Positions 8,549-17,324 of a DNA stretch of 64,000 nt are shown piece after piece (position 1 is the first letter of the stretch; every line of letters begins with the position of its first letter). The notes beneath the pieces were generated by a model. The model worked only from the letters and a program-made list of their open reading frames with translations. It did not search any database and was not told where the DNA came from. Source of the stretch: Caryophanales bacterium UBA5729 (GTDB lineage Bacteria; Bacillota_I; Bacilli_A; Izemoplasmatales; Hujiaoplasmataceae); contig DIGF01000024.1 of assembly GCA_002419505.1 (NCBI GenBank), forward strand, positions 15,135 through 79,134. Direction: 5' to 3'. The translations under genes and the position numbers were made by a program.

Positions 8549-8574
8549 AAAAGGCCACCGTTTGGTGTCCTTTT
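8549..8574. terminator. Bidirectional terminator between exporter operon and csp
   Basis: Stem AAAAGG-c-CACC/GGTG-t-CCTTTT with a GTTT loop. T-rich tracts follow on both strands (TTTTATTTTTTT on plus; TTTTGTTGTTTTTT on minus), so it can serve the plus-strand exporter operon and the minus-strand cold-shock gene. Confidence 0.8.
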
Positions 8575-8607
8575 ATTTTTTTAATTTTGTCGTTTAACTT
8601 ACAATTA

Positions 8608-8805
8608 CTATAATTTCACTATATTAGCAGCTTGAGGTCCTCTGTCTCCATCAACAACATCAAAAGTAACCTCTTGACCGTTTTCTAGAGCTTTGTACCC
8701 ATCACCCTGGATTGCTGAGTAATGTGCGAAAATGTCATTGCCTTTTTCATCCGTGATAAAGCCATAACCTTTTTCTGCGTTAAACCATTTTACTGTTCCG
8801 TTCAT
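8608..8805 (-). CDS. Cold-shock protein (CspA family)
   Basis: A single cold-shock domain of 65 residues that binds single-stranded RNA/DNA. RNP1 is KGYGFIT at about 12-18 and RNP2 is DIFAHYSAI at about 24-32. It is paralogous to the gene at 51892-52089. It is monocistronic, behind a consensus promoter with a short leader of about 28 bases. The ATG follows AAAGGAG. Confidence 0.95.
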   Translation of the reverse strand: MNGTVKWFNAEKGYGFITDEKGNDIFAHYSAIQGDGYKALENGQEVTFDVVDGDRGPQAANIVKL

Positions 8806-8839
8806 TTAAATCTCCTTTTTTATTTTTAATGCTAAGTTC

Positions 8840-8868
8840 ATTATAACTGCTTATAAATAAAATTGCAA
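8840..8868 (-). promoter_or_regulatory. Sigma-A promoter of the first csp gene
   Basis: On the minus strand: TTGCAA (8863-8868), 17 bases, TATAAT (8840-8845), 35 bases before the start codon. Confidence 0.8.
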
Positions 8869-8888
8869 GGCTAAATTAGTAAAGGCTT

Positions 8889-10130
8889 TTAGTCTTCGTC
8901 AATTAAATTTTCTTGATTAATATCTTGATTAATGCCTATTTTCTCGATTTTCCCAAATTTTTCAGTAATCTTTTCTACTCGATTGTTAATATTATCACTG
9001 TTTTTCTTAAGCGATTCAATTGAGTTGGATAGCTTCATCCACTCCTGATTAAAGATGCGGAAATCCTTACTTAGTTTAACCAATTGTTCATTAATCTGGT
9101 CAGTGTATTTATTTTTTTCATAATCAATCATAAAAGCTTTAAAGGAAGATAGTAACGGAATGATTGTCGTTGGTGAAACAATCGTTACTTTTCTTTCCCT
9201 TGAATAATCAACTACATTGCGAAGTTGCGAATGCAAAAACGCTAAAATTCCATCGCTTGGCACAAACATTAAAGCGTAGTCAGTAGTTATCGTCGGAATA
9301 ATATACTTGTTGGAAATATCAGTTATGTGTTTCTTTACATCATTGGCAAAGGCTGAACTAAGTTTATCTTCTTCCTCTTTAGTTAAATCTTTATTATCAA
9401 ATAACTTTGAATATGCCGAAAAAGGAAACTTCGAATCGATAGCAATCATGCCGTTTGGTTCTGGCAAGAAAATAACTGCATCGGCCCTAACTGAATCTTT
9501 TCCTTCTTTTAAAGTATATTGAGTCTTGTAAATATGTTCATATTCACCATAAACAACTCTTAAAAGTTGATTAAGTTGAAACTCGCCATATGAACCTCGG
9601 GCTTGATTGTTCGAAAGAATATTTTGCAGAGACACCATTTCTTTTGACAATTCTTGAATATTCTTTTGCGCTTCATCAATCACTTCAACCCTTTTAGCGA
9701 TGTTTATAAACGTTGTATTAGCCTCTTGAAAACCTTTCGACAATCTCTCTTCAACCTTTTCGTTAATGTTGTTCATGCGTTTATCAATCGATTCGGTCAG
9801 TTCTTTAAAAACCCGTTCAGAGCGATCATTAGTTTTTTCTTGAAAATCAGTGAAGTTCTTTGTCATTTTTTCATTCAATTCCTGGAGGTTATCTTTAGAT
9901 ACATCAGTAAAGTTGATAAACTGCTTGGATAGTTCTGTGTTTAACTTCGAATAGGAATCAAACAATGAGTTGCTTATTCCTCGTTCAATATCAAGAACTT
10001 GGGATTTCAAAATCTCTGATGCTTCATGTTTTTTTCTTTTGTTGTTGATAAAAATTATCAAAGTAAAAATAAAAGTCATTAACACCAAAACGCTTGTTGC
10101 AATTAATAAAACTTTTTCTAAATCAGTCAT
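8889..10130 (-). CDS. rmuC: DNA recombination protein RmuC homologue
   Basis: The protein has 413 residues. A single transmembrane helix at about 8-28 anchors it. A long coiled coil (about 45-175) is rich in Glu/Lys/Asn. The RmuC nuclease-like domain follows at about 180-330, with SYGEFQLNQLLRVVYGEYEH, RADAVIFLPEPNGMIAIDSKFPF and the strand YALMFVPSDGILAFL. In E. coli, loss of RmuC affects inversion at short repeats. The ATG follows AAGGAG. The cls gene lies 15 bases upstream, so the two are probably co-transcribed. Confidence 0.9.
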   Translation of the reverse strand: MTDLEKVLLIATSVLVLMTFIFTLIIFINNKRKKHEASEILKSQVLDIERGISNSLFDSYSKLNTELSKQFINFTDVSKDNLQELNEKMTKNFTDFQEKTNDRSERVFKELTESIDKRMNNINEKVEERLSKGFQEANTTFINIAKRVEVIDEAQKNIQELSKEMVSLQNILSNNQARGSYGEFQLNQLLRVVYGEYEHIYKTQYTLKEGKDSVRADAVIFLPEPNGMIAIDSKFPFSAYSKLFDNKDLTKEEEDKLSSAFANDVKKHITDISNKYIIPTITTDYALMFVPSDGILAFLHSQLRNVVDYSRERKVTIVSPTTIIPLLSSFKAFMIDYEKNKYTDQINEQLVKLSKDFRIFNQEWMKLSNSIESLKKNSDNINNRVEKITEKFGKIEKIGINQDINQENLIDED

Positions 10131-10145
10131 CTATTACACTCCTTC

Positions 10146-11666
10146 TTAAAACATAGGGCTGAATAAGTTGAACCAGCCTTGAGCTAGGCGGGCAAAAATA
10201 TTTCGTTTTTTCCAATCTTCTAAATTTATATTTGTCGATTTAGTTAAGTCTACGTTAAAACTCTTGACTAAATCTTTAACAGCTTGATTTTCAAAAATAG
10301 TGGTTACTTCAAAGTTTAAGTGGAAGCTTCTTGGGTCTAGATTCACTGAACCTACACTGGCCAAAGTATCATCAATTATCAGAATTTTTGAGTGAACGAA
10401 AATATTGGTGTACTCATAAATCTTTACGCCAATTCTCAACAACTGTTCATAATATGATTTAGTCGCAAAACCAACAGTAAAGAAATCGTGTTTTCCTGGA
10501 ACTAAAAGTTCAATTTTAATATTGGACTTAGCGGCGATTTTTAAAACTGCCATTAATTCCGGTTCGATAATTAGATACGGTGTCACAATCTTAATGCTTT
10601 TCTTAGCTCTAACAATCATTTTAAGATAAACATCTTTAATTAATCCGTTCTCAAAATCTGGTCCCGATTCAATTACACAAAAATATCCAGGGAATAAGAT
10701 TTTTGTTTTATCCAGCGGTTTATCAAGCACGTTTCCTGTTATGTAATACCAATCTTTAGTAAAGACATTTTGGACGCTTGAAACCCCGTTTCCTTTAATA
10801 AAAACATGAGTGTCTCGCCAAAATCCGTATTTTGGATCGCCGTGATTATATTCGTCGCCGAGATTCATTCCCCCGACAAAGCCGGCTAAACCATCAATGA
10901 TTATGGCTTTACGGTGATTTCTAAAATTAACATTCGAGTTAAATATTGAAACCGTTTGCGGGTCAAAAACGCCAATTTTTACGCCAGCTTTTTTTAATTT
11001 TTTCATATAAATGCGCTCAAGGTGTTTATTGGAGCCGAAGTGATCATAAATTAGATATACATCTAATCCTAAAAGGGCTTTTTGCTTTAAAATATCTAAG
11101 ACTTTTTTACCGATTTTATCATTTTTCACTATATAAAATTCCATCATGATGTAATCGTCAGCTTTTTGTAATTCCTCTATTAATTTCGGAAAAAATATAT
11201 CGCCATTATCTAAAATTTCTACATAGGTGTCATCTTCATAAATTGCTCTTTGAGTAGTGTTTTGAATATATTTAAATACGTCTCCGAACTTATAACTAGT
11301 ATAGTCAATTTTAGCAGTCTCTTCCAATCCTAGAAAAGCTTTGTTAGCAATTAAAGGTCGAGTTTTCCAAAATCTGTGAGTTTGGAAATCACGCGCAAAT
11401 ATAAAGTAAAGAAAAACTCCTAAAATCGGGTTTAGGACAATAATTAATATCCAGTAGCTTTTATTGTAAGCGTAAGTTGGTTTTAAGAGAATTCTGACTA
11501 CAATTAAAACTGCAAATAGCCAAAAGAATCCCGTTAAAAAATATAGCGCAAACTTGGAATGGAAAATTGAAGCTAATGAACTGATATATGTGTATTGCAG
11601 AAGAGTAATTGTATAAACAAAAACACCGACAACACCCAAGGCAATAATTACAAATGTTCTTTTCAT
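10146..11666 (-). CDS. cls: Cardiolipin synthase
   Basis: A phospholipase-D-superfamily membrane enzyme that joins two phosphatidylglycerols. Two HxK(x)4D motifs are visible: NHRKAIIIDGLAGFVGGMN and VHSKILIIDDTLASVGSVNLDPRS. Two or three N-terminal transmembrane helices come first (FVIIALGVVGVFVYTITLL; ALYFLTGFFWLFAVLIVV; YWILIIVLNPILGVFLYFIF). I chose the ATG at 11666 (506 residues) because AGGAG lies 7 bases upstream. A longer in-frame reading to 11699 would include promoter-like sequence (TGGTACAAT). It is followed closely by rmuC. Confidence 0.95.
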   Translation of the reverse strand: MKRTFVIIALGVVGVFVYTITLLQYTYISSLASIFHSKFALYFLTGFFWLFAVLIVVRILLKPTYAYNKSYWILIIVLNPILGVFLYFIFARDFQTHRFWKTRPLIANKAFLGLEETAKIDYTSYKFGDVFKYIQNTTQRAIYEDDTYVEILDNGDIFFPKLIEELQKADDYIMMEFYIVKNDKIGKKVLDILKQKALLGLDVYLIYDHFGSNKHLERIYMKKLKKAGVKIGVFDPQTVSIFNSNVNFRNHRKAIIIDGLAGFVGGMNLGDEYNHGDPKYGFWRDTHVFIKGNGVSSVQNVFTKDWYYITGNVLDKPLDKTKILFPGYFCVIESGPDFENGLIKDVYLKMIVRAKKSIKIVTPYLIIEPELMAVLKIAAKSNIKIELLVPGKHDFFTVGFATKSYYEQLLRIGVKIYEYTNIFVHSKILIIDDTLASVGSVNLDPRSFHLNFEVTTIFENQAVKDLVKSFNVDLTKSTNINLEDWKKRNIFARLAQGWFNLFSPMF

Positions 11667-11759
11667 AACCAGACTCCTATTTAAGTATAATTGTACCATA
11701 TTTAGCGTAAAAAGTATATGCTAAAACAAGCCATAAAGCTTGGATAAACCTAAAAGAAA

Positions 11760-11781
11760 AATCACTTTAAAAAAAGTGATT
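11760..11781 (-). terminator. Terminator of the DUF1508 gene
   Basis: Perfect 9-bp stem AATCACTTT/AAAGTGATT with loop AAAA, followed on the minus strand by TTTTCTTTTAG. It lies 3 bases past the stop codon at 11784. A second small hairpin (CAAGC/GCTTG, 11728-11741) follows. Confidence 0.8.
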
Positions 11782-11783
11782 AA

Positions 11784-12872
11784 TTACTTTTCGATAACTT
11801 TGGCTTTTAAAGCGAATTTTCTAACTGAGTTAATCGCAGATACACAGCTTGTCTTTATTGGGTATGTTTCTCCCGTCAAAATCAATTGATTAGTTGATGA
11901 ATAAAGGTTGAACTGATACCGGTTTTGTTTATCTTTCCCAACGGTAAAGCGATTTTCAGCAATCGCCTTTTTAATGGTTTCTAACCCTTGTTTAGCAGAA
12001 GCTTTTGAAGCATAACCCTGAGAAACAAATAAAACTTGAGCGTTATTAGCCTTGAGTTTGATATAGTAGTTTTTGTTTTCTTCATAGATTTCATATTTGC
12101 CGGTAGTGCTTTCGATAACTTTTTCTAATTCGGCCAATTCTTCTCTAATATCCGCTTCAGAAATTTTACTTAAAACCTCAATTTTTTCGCTGGCATAGAA
12201 TTTTTTTACTGATTCAACCGCGGATTGCGCTTGTTTAACGTTATTATAAAACTCTCCGACAATTATGGTTCTTGCGCCTGAAGAATTCATTAAGATAAAT
12301 TGAGAATAGTTGCTTTTGTCAGTATAAATTTCAAACTTTCCACTATCAACATTTTTCTTAAAAGTTTCAATTCCAGAAAAAGCACCCTTTTCACTAGTAT
12401 AAGGAAAAGATACCGCTAAAATTTCTCCGTTTGAAGCTTTTAAGCGGAATTTGAAATAACCTGCTTCCGGATAAATTTCATATTTCCCTAAATATTTGCC
12501 ATTAGAAGTTTTAATCGGTGTTTTATCAACGGTTTTGGGTTTTACTGTTGCTTTGGCTTGCACTTTTTTAGGTTCTTTGATTTCTTTTTTTTCTGATTCC
12601 TTTAATACAGCAGTGTTTTTAGGCGTCTCTTGGTTTTTTTGTTTATTGCCTTCGTCATTTTGTTTGGGTTCACTTCCTGGCCAATCAAATTTTTTTACTT
12701 GAGTGTCGATATCAGGAGTTTCATCCTTATCATAACTTTTTTTTATTCCTGATTCCATAAAACGGTTTGGGTCATTAACTCTTGGATTCGAAACTATTTT
12801 ATGTTCTTCATTCCTAGTAGATTGTTTTTCCATTTCTTTATTTTTGTTTCTTTTTTTAAAAAACCAACACAT
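11784..12872 (-). CDS. DUF1508 repeat protein with charged N-terminal linker
   Basis: The protein has 362 residues. After a short hydrophobic start (MCWFFKKRN), about 110 residues are Lys/Glu/Pro-rich and probably disordered. Four DUF1508 (YegP-like) units of about 50 residues follow in two pairs, at about 125-178, 180-230, 258-308 and 312-357. Each has a GKYEIY / YFKFRLKASNGEILAVS-type strand set ending in a K(T/S)A..GIE.. helix. Function of the domain is not established. The transcript looks monocistronic: an extended -10 (TGGTATAAT, 12895-12900) lies upstream and a terminator follows. The start has GAGGTGAT upstream. Confidence 0.8.
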   Translation of the reverse strand: MCWFFKKRNKNKEMEKQSTRNEEHKIVSNPRVNDPNRFMESGIKKSYDKDETPDIDTQVKKFDWPGSEPKQNDEGNKQKNQETPKNTAVLKESEKKEIKEPKKVQAKATVKPKTVDKTPIKTSNGKYLGKYEIYPEAGYFKFRLKASNGEILAVSFPYTSEKGAFSGIETFKKNVDSGKFEIYTDKSNYSQFILMNSSGARTIIVGEFYNNVKQAQSAVESVKKFYASEKIEVLSKISEADIREELAELEKVIESTTGKYEIYEENKNYYIKLKANNAQVLFVSQGYASKASAKQGLETIKKAIAENRFTVGKDKQNRYQFNLYSSTNQLILTGETYPIKTSCVSAINSVRKFALKAKVIEK

Positions 12873-12951
12873 AATATCACCTCTTTACGGTAATATTATA
12901 CCAAAATAAAACACTTAATTAAACTAATTCACTTAAAGTAGCTAAAATTAA

Positions 12952-12984
12952 AAAAAACACAGGTTGTGGAGGCCTGTGTTTTTT
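12952..12984 (-). terminator. Terminator of rplM-rpsI
   Basis: Stem AAAAAACACAGG/CCTGTGTTTTTT closing a 9-base loop, with T-rich sequence on the minus strand, directly after rpsI. The symmetric A/T flanks make it possibly bidirectional. Confidence 0.85.
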
Positions 12985-12996
12985 AATCTTGGCAGA

Positions 12997-13392
12997 TTAA
13001 CGTTTACTAAATTGTGATGCTTTACGCGCTTTTTTAAGACCGTATTTTTTACGTTCTTTAGCACGTGGGTCTCTTGTTATTAAACCAGCTGGTTTTAGGA
13101 TCTTTCTGTATTCTGGATTGACTTCTAACAAAGCTCTTGTAACCCCTAAACGGATTGCTCCAGCCTGTCCAATAAGTCCGCCACCATTTACATTAACAGA
13201 GATATCAAATGTGTTTTCGTTTCCAGTAAGTACTAAAGGTTGAGAAACATCTAGTCTAGCTAGTGCTGATGGAATATAGTCGTTGAACTCACGTCCATTA
13301 ACAGTAATTTTACCATCACCAGGTCTTAATATTACTCTCGCAACTGAAGATTTTCTTCTACCAGTTCCGCGATACATAACAGATTTAGCCAT
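12997..13392 (-). CDS. rpsI: 30S ribosomal protein S9
   Basis: The protein has 131 residues with the standard S9 sequence: start YRGTGRRKSSVARV, middle VNGGGLIGQAGAIRLGVTRALLE, and the basic tail RAKERKKYGLKKARKASQFSKR that reaches toward P-site tRNA. It is 9 bases after rplM, the conserved L13-S9 pair, and ends at a strong terminator. Confidence 0.98.
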   Translation of the reverse strand: MAKSVMYRGTGRRKSSVARVILRPGDGKITVNGREFNDYIPSALARLDVSQPLVLTGNENTFDISVNVNGGGLIGQAGAIRLGVTRALLEVNPEYRKILKPAGLITRDPRAKERKKYGLKKARKASQFSKR

Positions 13393-13401
13393 TATTTTCT
13401 C

Positions 13402-13836
13402 CTATCCTTTCAATTCCATAACAACAGGTTGTTGAGCTTGTTGTTTATGTTCGGTACCTGCATAAACGAATAATTTTTTATACATTTGATTTCCTAGTTT
13501 GTTCTTTGGTAACATACCCTTAATAGCTAATTCAACCATTCTTGTTGGTTTTTCAGCCATTAATACTTTTGCAGTCTTTTCCTTAAGTCCTCCTGGATAA
13601 CTTGAATGAGTATAATATTTTTTATCATCCCATTTGTTACCAGTAAGAATTATTTTGTCAGCATTGATTACGATAACATAATCGCCACAATCAACATGTG
13701 GTGTGAATGTAGGTTTATGTTTACCTCTCAATACTGTAGCTACCTCTGTAGCTAAGCGTCCTAATGTTTGTCCAGCTGCATCAACAACGAACCACTCGCG
13801 TTCGATTGTATTCTCATTTGCCATGAATGTTTTCAT
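13402..13836 (-). CDS. rplM: 50S ribosomal protein L13
   Basis: The protein has 144 residues with the family hallmarks REWFVVDAAGQTLGRLATEVA, LRGKHKPTFTPHVDCGDYVIV and YYTHSSYPGGLKE. L13 is an early 23S rRNA-binding assembly protein. The ATG follows AAGGAGG. In Bacillus this pair follows ecfA-ecfT-truA; here that block lies 8 kb away, so synteny is broken. Confidence 0.98.
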   Translation of the reverse strand: MKTFMANENTIEREWFVVDAAGQTLGRLATEVATVLRGKHKPTFTPHVDCGDYVIVINADKIILTGNKWDDKKYYTHSSYPGGLKEKTAKVLMAEKPTRMVELAIKGMLPKNKLGNQMYKKLFVYAGTEHKQQAQQPVVMELKG

Positions 13837-13898
13837 TTTATACCTCCTTAAAGTATTTAAAGAGCTAGTGGGCTATAAAATAAAAATGTACCTTTAAT

Positions 13899-13927
13899 AT
13901 GATACCATTTGTCTATAATTAAGTCAA
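13899..13927 (-). promoter_or_regulatory. Sigma-A promoter of rplM-rpsI
   Basis: Minus strand: TTGACT (13922-13927), 17 bases, TATCAT (13899-13904). This leaves a leader of about 55 bases before rplM, where L13-type leader regulation would act, though I see no clear structure. Confidence 0.75.
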
Positions 13928-13955
13928 CAAATATTATTTAGTCACATACTATTTT

Positions 13956-15905
13956 TTAGCTTACTTTATCTCCTGGTTTTAGATGCTTATCCGCTTCGAT
14001 AACAAAGAGTTTTCCATCCTCATTTTCAGCGGCTAAAATCATGCCTTCACTCATAATTCCCCTCAGTTTAACCGCCTTAAGATTAGCGATAACTAAGACA
14101 TTTTTCCCAATTAAGTCTTCTGGTTTATAATCACTTGCAATCCCAGAAACTACCGTTCTAATCTTGTCGCCGGTGTCAATGGTGAAGACTAATAATTTCT
14201 TTGCATTTTCATGCGGCATTCCGGTCAATACTTTCCCGACTCTAATATCAATTTTCGAGAAATCGTCGATATTTATTTCCGGAAGGATTTCAATTTTTTT
14301 CTTTTCTGGAGCCGTTTTTCTATTGGAGTCCATCATCAATCTGATATTCTCCACTTCTTTTTCAACATCTAATCTTGGAAATAAATGTTCGCCTTTTTTA
14401 GCGATACTATAACTAACTTTTTTTCCAAAATGATAACTTGAAAAACTTTGATGTTTTTTCTCTATATTCAAAAGATCAAATACTTTAGGACTGGTTTCAA
14501 CTAAAAACGGCAAATACATAATCGTAATTAATCTTATGCTCTCTAAAAGATGATACATAACGGACTCTAACACATCTTGTTTTGCACTATCCTTAGCTAA
14601 CTCCCAAGGGAAGGTATCATCAATAAGTTTATTCGTACGTCTAACTAAAGAACTGAGTTCTAATAGTGCTTGAGAAACTTTAAACTCATCCATACTCTTT
14701 TGATAAGCATTGAATGCTTCTTCAGCTATATTTTCTAGTTCAACTTCAAATTGTCTTAATTCTGTATTGTGTTTAATGTTTTTAACTTCACCGTTAAAAT
14801 ATTTGTTAACCATAGAAATAGTTCGTGAAACTAAATTGCCATAATCGTTTACTAGATCAGTGTTGACTCGCGCCACATAATCATCTGGAGTAAACGAACC
14901 GTCGTGACCATAATTAAGTTCTCTAACAATATAATATCTAAATGCATCTAAGCCATATTTTTCTACTAATTGATCCGGATAAATTACATTCCCTTTTGAC
15001 TTAGACATCTTGCTGTCCTTCATCAAATACCATCCATGCGCAAACAATCTAAACTTAATCGGGATATTTAAAGCCATCAACATAATTGGCCAATAAATCG
15101 CATGAAATCTAAGAATATCCTTGCCCACTACATGAATCACTTCATCGCCGTTCATCCAGTATTTTTGAAATAAACTATCGTCTTTAGAACCATAACCCAA
15201 AGCGGTAATATAATTGCTTAAAGCATCAATCCAAACATAGACAACGTGTTTTGGATTAGACCTCACTTTTACACCCCAAGAAAAGGCGGTCCTAGAAACG
15301 CTCAAATCATTAAGGCCAGATTTGATAAATTGTACTACTTCATTTTTTCTTGTTTCCGGAACTATGAACTCCGGATTGTCTTCAATAAACTGCAAAAGTT
15401 TATTTTCATACTTAGATAATCTTAAAAAATAGGTTTCTTCTTTTAAAATCTTCGTTTCCGATCCGCAATCAGGACATTTATCCCCTTCAAGAAGCTGTGT
15501 CTTTGTAAAATAAGCTTCACAGGACACACAATAGTTACCAGTATATTCGCCTAAATAAACGTCATCATTTTCAATCAATTTTTCAAAGATGTTTTCAACA
15601 ACATCTTCATGACGCTTTTCCGTAGTTCTGATAAAATCGTCATTGGTAATTTCAAGTTTTTTCCATAATTCTTGAGACAGTTTAGCATAATAATCAACTG
15701 ATTCCTGCGGTGTCATATTGTTATTTTTAGCTGTTTCTTCAATCTTTTGACCGTGTTCATCGTTACCGGTTAAAAATCGGCTATCATAGCCTTGTAGTTG
15801 TTTATACCGTTTAATGCTATCGCATAAAACCGTTGTATAAGCAGAGCCGATATGAAACTTACCGCTGGGATAGTATATCGGAGTTGTAATGTAAAATGTT
15901 TTCAA
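13956..15905 (-). CDS. metG: Methionyl-tRNA synthetase with C-terminal tRNA-binding domain
   Basis: A class I synthetase that charges tRNA-Met. From a TTG start the protein begins KTFYITTPIYYPSGKFHIGSA, with the HIGH-type motif at about 18-21. The zinc knuckle CVSCEAYF...CPDCG lies at about 135-155 and the KMSKS loop DSKMSKSKGN at about 318. The C-terminal ~105 residues (DFSKIDIRVGKVLTG to the end) are an OB-fold Trbp111/EMAP-like tRNA-binding domain. TTG at 15903-15905 is chosen because GAGGTG lies just upstream and homologues begin here. The in-frame ATG at 15938 would overlap the DJ-1 gene. Confidence 0.95.
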   Translation of the reverse strand: MKTFYITTPIYYPSGKFHIGSAYTTVLCDSIKRYKQLQGYDSRFLTGNDEHGQKIEETAKNNNMTPQESVDYYAKLSQELWKKLEITNDDFIRTTEKRHEDVVENIFEKLIENDDVYLGEYTGNYCVSCEAYFTKTQLLEGDKCPDCGSETKILKEETYFLRLSKYENKLLQFIEDNPEFIVPETRKNEVVQFIKSGLNDLSVSRTAFSWGVKVRSNPKHVVYVWIDALSNYITALGYGSKDDSLFQKYWMNGDEVIHVVGKDILRFHAIYWPIMLMALNIPIKFRLFAHGWYLMKDSKMSKSKGNVIYPDQLVEKYGLDAFRYYIVRELNYGHDGSFTPDDYVARVNTDLVNDYGNLVSRTISMVNKYFNGEVKNIKHNTELRQFEVELENIAEEAFNAYQKSMDEFKVSQALLELSSLVRRTNKLIDDTFPWELAKDSAKQDVLESVMYHLLESIRLITIMYLPFLVETSPKVFDLLNIEKKHQSFSSYHFGKKVSYSIAKKGEHLFPRLDVEKEVENIRLMMDSNRKTAPEKKKIEILPEINIDDFSKIDIRVGKVLTGMPHENAKKLLVFTIDTGDKIRTVVSGIASDYKPEDLIGKNVLVIANLKAVKLRGIMSEGMILAAENEDGKLFVIEADKHLKPGDKVS

Positions 15906-15927
15906 GTCTTTCACCTCGTATATCTTT

Positions 15928-16467
15928 TTAATAAACAATATTTTTCTTAAATTGCTCTAGTGCCTTTTCGCCATTGATTGTTTTGATAATCTCAAAGACA
16001 AATTCATAGACTGAGCCTGCGCTTCTTGCGGTGATGAACTTTCCGTCAGTTACAGCTTTAGCGTCAACTCTAATCGCCTTACCCATTTCTTTTTCTGTAC
16101 CGGGAAAAGACGTATAATTTTTACCGTCTAAAATTCCTAAGACACCATATATAGTCGGTGCTGCACATATTGCGAGCATCCATTTGTTTTGTTGATAAAA
16201 ATCCAGTACGATTTTTTTCACTACTAAATTTTCTCTCAAACCGAAAGCGGCTTTTCCTCCCGGCAAAAATAAACCATCATAATCATCTGCAGAAAGGCTG
16301 CGCATATTTAACAATTTAGTCACAACGGTATGAAAAGAACCCACGACTTTTTTTGTGTTATAAACGCTAAAAAAGTCTACTTCAAAACCAGCTCTTCGTA
16401 AAAGCGCTGATGTCGCTAAAGCTTCTACGTCTTCAAATCCGTCAGCTAATAAACATGCAAATCTCAT
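15928..16467 (-). CDS. DJ-1/PfpI family protein
   Basis: The protein has 179 residues. The nucleophile elbow MLAICAAPTIYGVLG contains the conserved cysteine and follows DGLFLPGG. The opening RFACLLADGFEDVEALATSALLRRAG is classic for the DJ-1/ThiJ subgroup, which includes deglycase/chaperone-like and stress proteins. The exact activity cannot be read from sequence. It overlaps the rsmI stop as ATGA (16464-16467) and has metG 22 bases downstream. Confidence 0.88.
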   Translation of the reverse strand: MRFACLLADGFEDVEALATSALLRRAGFEVDFFSVYNTKKVVGSFHTVVTKLLNMRSLSADDYDGLFLPGGKAAFGLRENLVVKKIVLDFYQQNKWMLAICAAPTIYGVLGILDGKNYTSFPGTEKEMGKAIRVDAKAVTDGKFITARSAGSVYEFVFEIIKTINGEKALEQFKKNIVY

Positions 16468-17324
16468 TTTTTCCCCTCCTCTTTTATTTTTTCATTTAAA
16501 TATTCTTGATATATTTTGTTTTTTGGAATATTGGTCATTTCTGACACTCTTTTCATTGCTTCAGTTTTTTTTAAACCTGATTGAATAAAATAATCAACTT
16601 GTTGCACGATTGAAAGCGTATTATCAATTACTTCTTGATATCCCTCAACCATAACAACCAATTCGCCTTTTAGTTCATCTAATTCATTAAACTCGCTCAA
16701 TTTTCCTCTGATTATTTCTTCATAAGCTTTTGTAACTTCTCTAGCAATTACAAACTCTCGGTCGCCTAAAATTTCATACATGTCTTGTAAGCATTTTTTA
16801 ATCCGGTGAATCGCTTCGTAAAAAACCAAAGTTTCTGGATAATACTTGATTCTCTCTAAAGCATGTTTGCGACGATTGGTTCTTGAATCTAAAAACCCTA
16901 AAAAAACAAACGGATGCGGTTTTAATCCGCTCATCACTAAGCCCGTCAGTAAAGCGTTAGCTCCAGGCAAAGCAATAACATTATAGCCCTTCTCTAATGC
17001 TGATTTTACCAATAAATAACCCGGATCACTAACTAAAGGCATTCCAGCATCGCTGACAATTCCCACATTTAAACCTTTTTCTAAATTGCTTAATATCTCA
17101 TCATTTCGCTTTATTTCATTATGTTCGTGCAAAGAAGCGGGTGTTTTATCAATATTGTAATAACTTAAAAGTTTTCTCGTTACTCTAGTATCTTCGGCGT
17201 ACAAAAGATCAATTTCTTTCAGCACTTTTAAAGCCCGCATAGTAATATCTTCTAGATTGCCTATTGGTGTAGGTATTAAATAAAGACTTGATTTTTCATT
17301 TTGATAATTAAGATTTCTTAACAT
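16464..17324 (-). CDS. rsmI: 16S rRNA (cytidine-1402-2'-O-)-methyltransferase RsmI
   Basis: A tetrapyrrole-methylase-fold enzyme that methylates the ribose of C1402 in the ribosomal decoding site. Motifs are LYLIPTPIGNLEDITMRAL, LYAEDTRVTRKLL, VGIVSDAGMPLVSDPGYLL and VIALPGANALLTGLVMSGL. I prefer the ATG at 17324 (286 residues): AGGAG lies nine bases before it, whereas the in-frame ATG at 17333 abuts the Shine-Dalgarno. It overlaps trmN6 by 17 bases, as yabB and yabC neighbours do in Bacillus. Confidence 0.95.
   Translation of the reverse strand: MLRNLNYQNEKSSLYLIPTPIGNLEDITMRALKVLKEIDLLYAEDTRVTRKLLSYYNIDKTPASLHEHNEIKRNDEILSNLEKGLNVGIVSDAGMPLVSDPGYLLVKSALEKGYNVIALPGANALLTGLVMSGLKPHPFVFLGFLDSRTNRRKHALERIKYYPETLVFYEAIHRIKKCLQDMYEILGDREFVIAREVTKAYEEIIRGKLSEFNELDELKGELVVMVEGYQEVIDNTLSIVQQVDYFIQSGLKKTEAMKRVSEMTNIPKNKIYQEYLNEKIKEEGKK

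Noticed and set aside
11667..11699. N-terminal extension of cardiolipin synthase to 11699
   Set aside because: These codons cover promoter-like TGGTACAAT and the AGGAG ribosome site of the better start at 11666.
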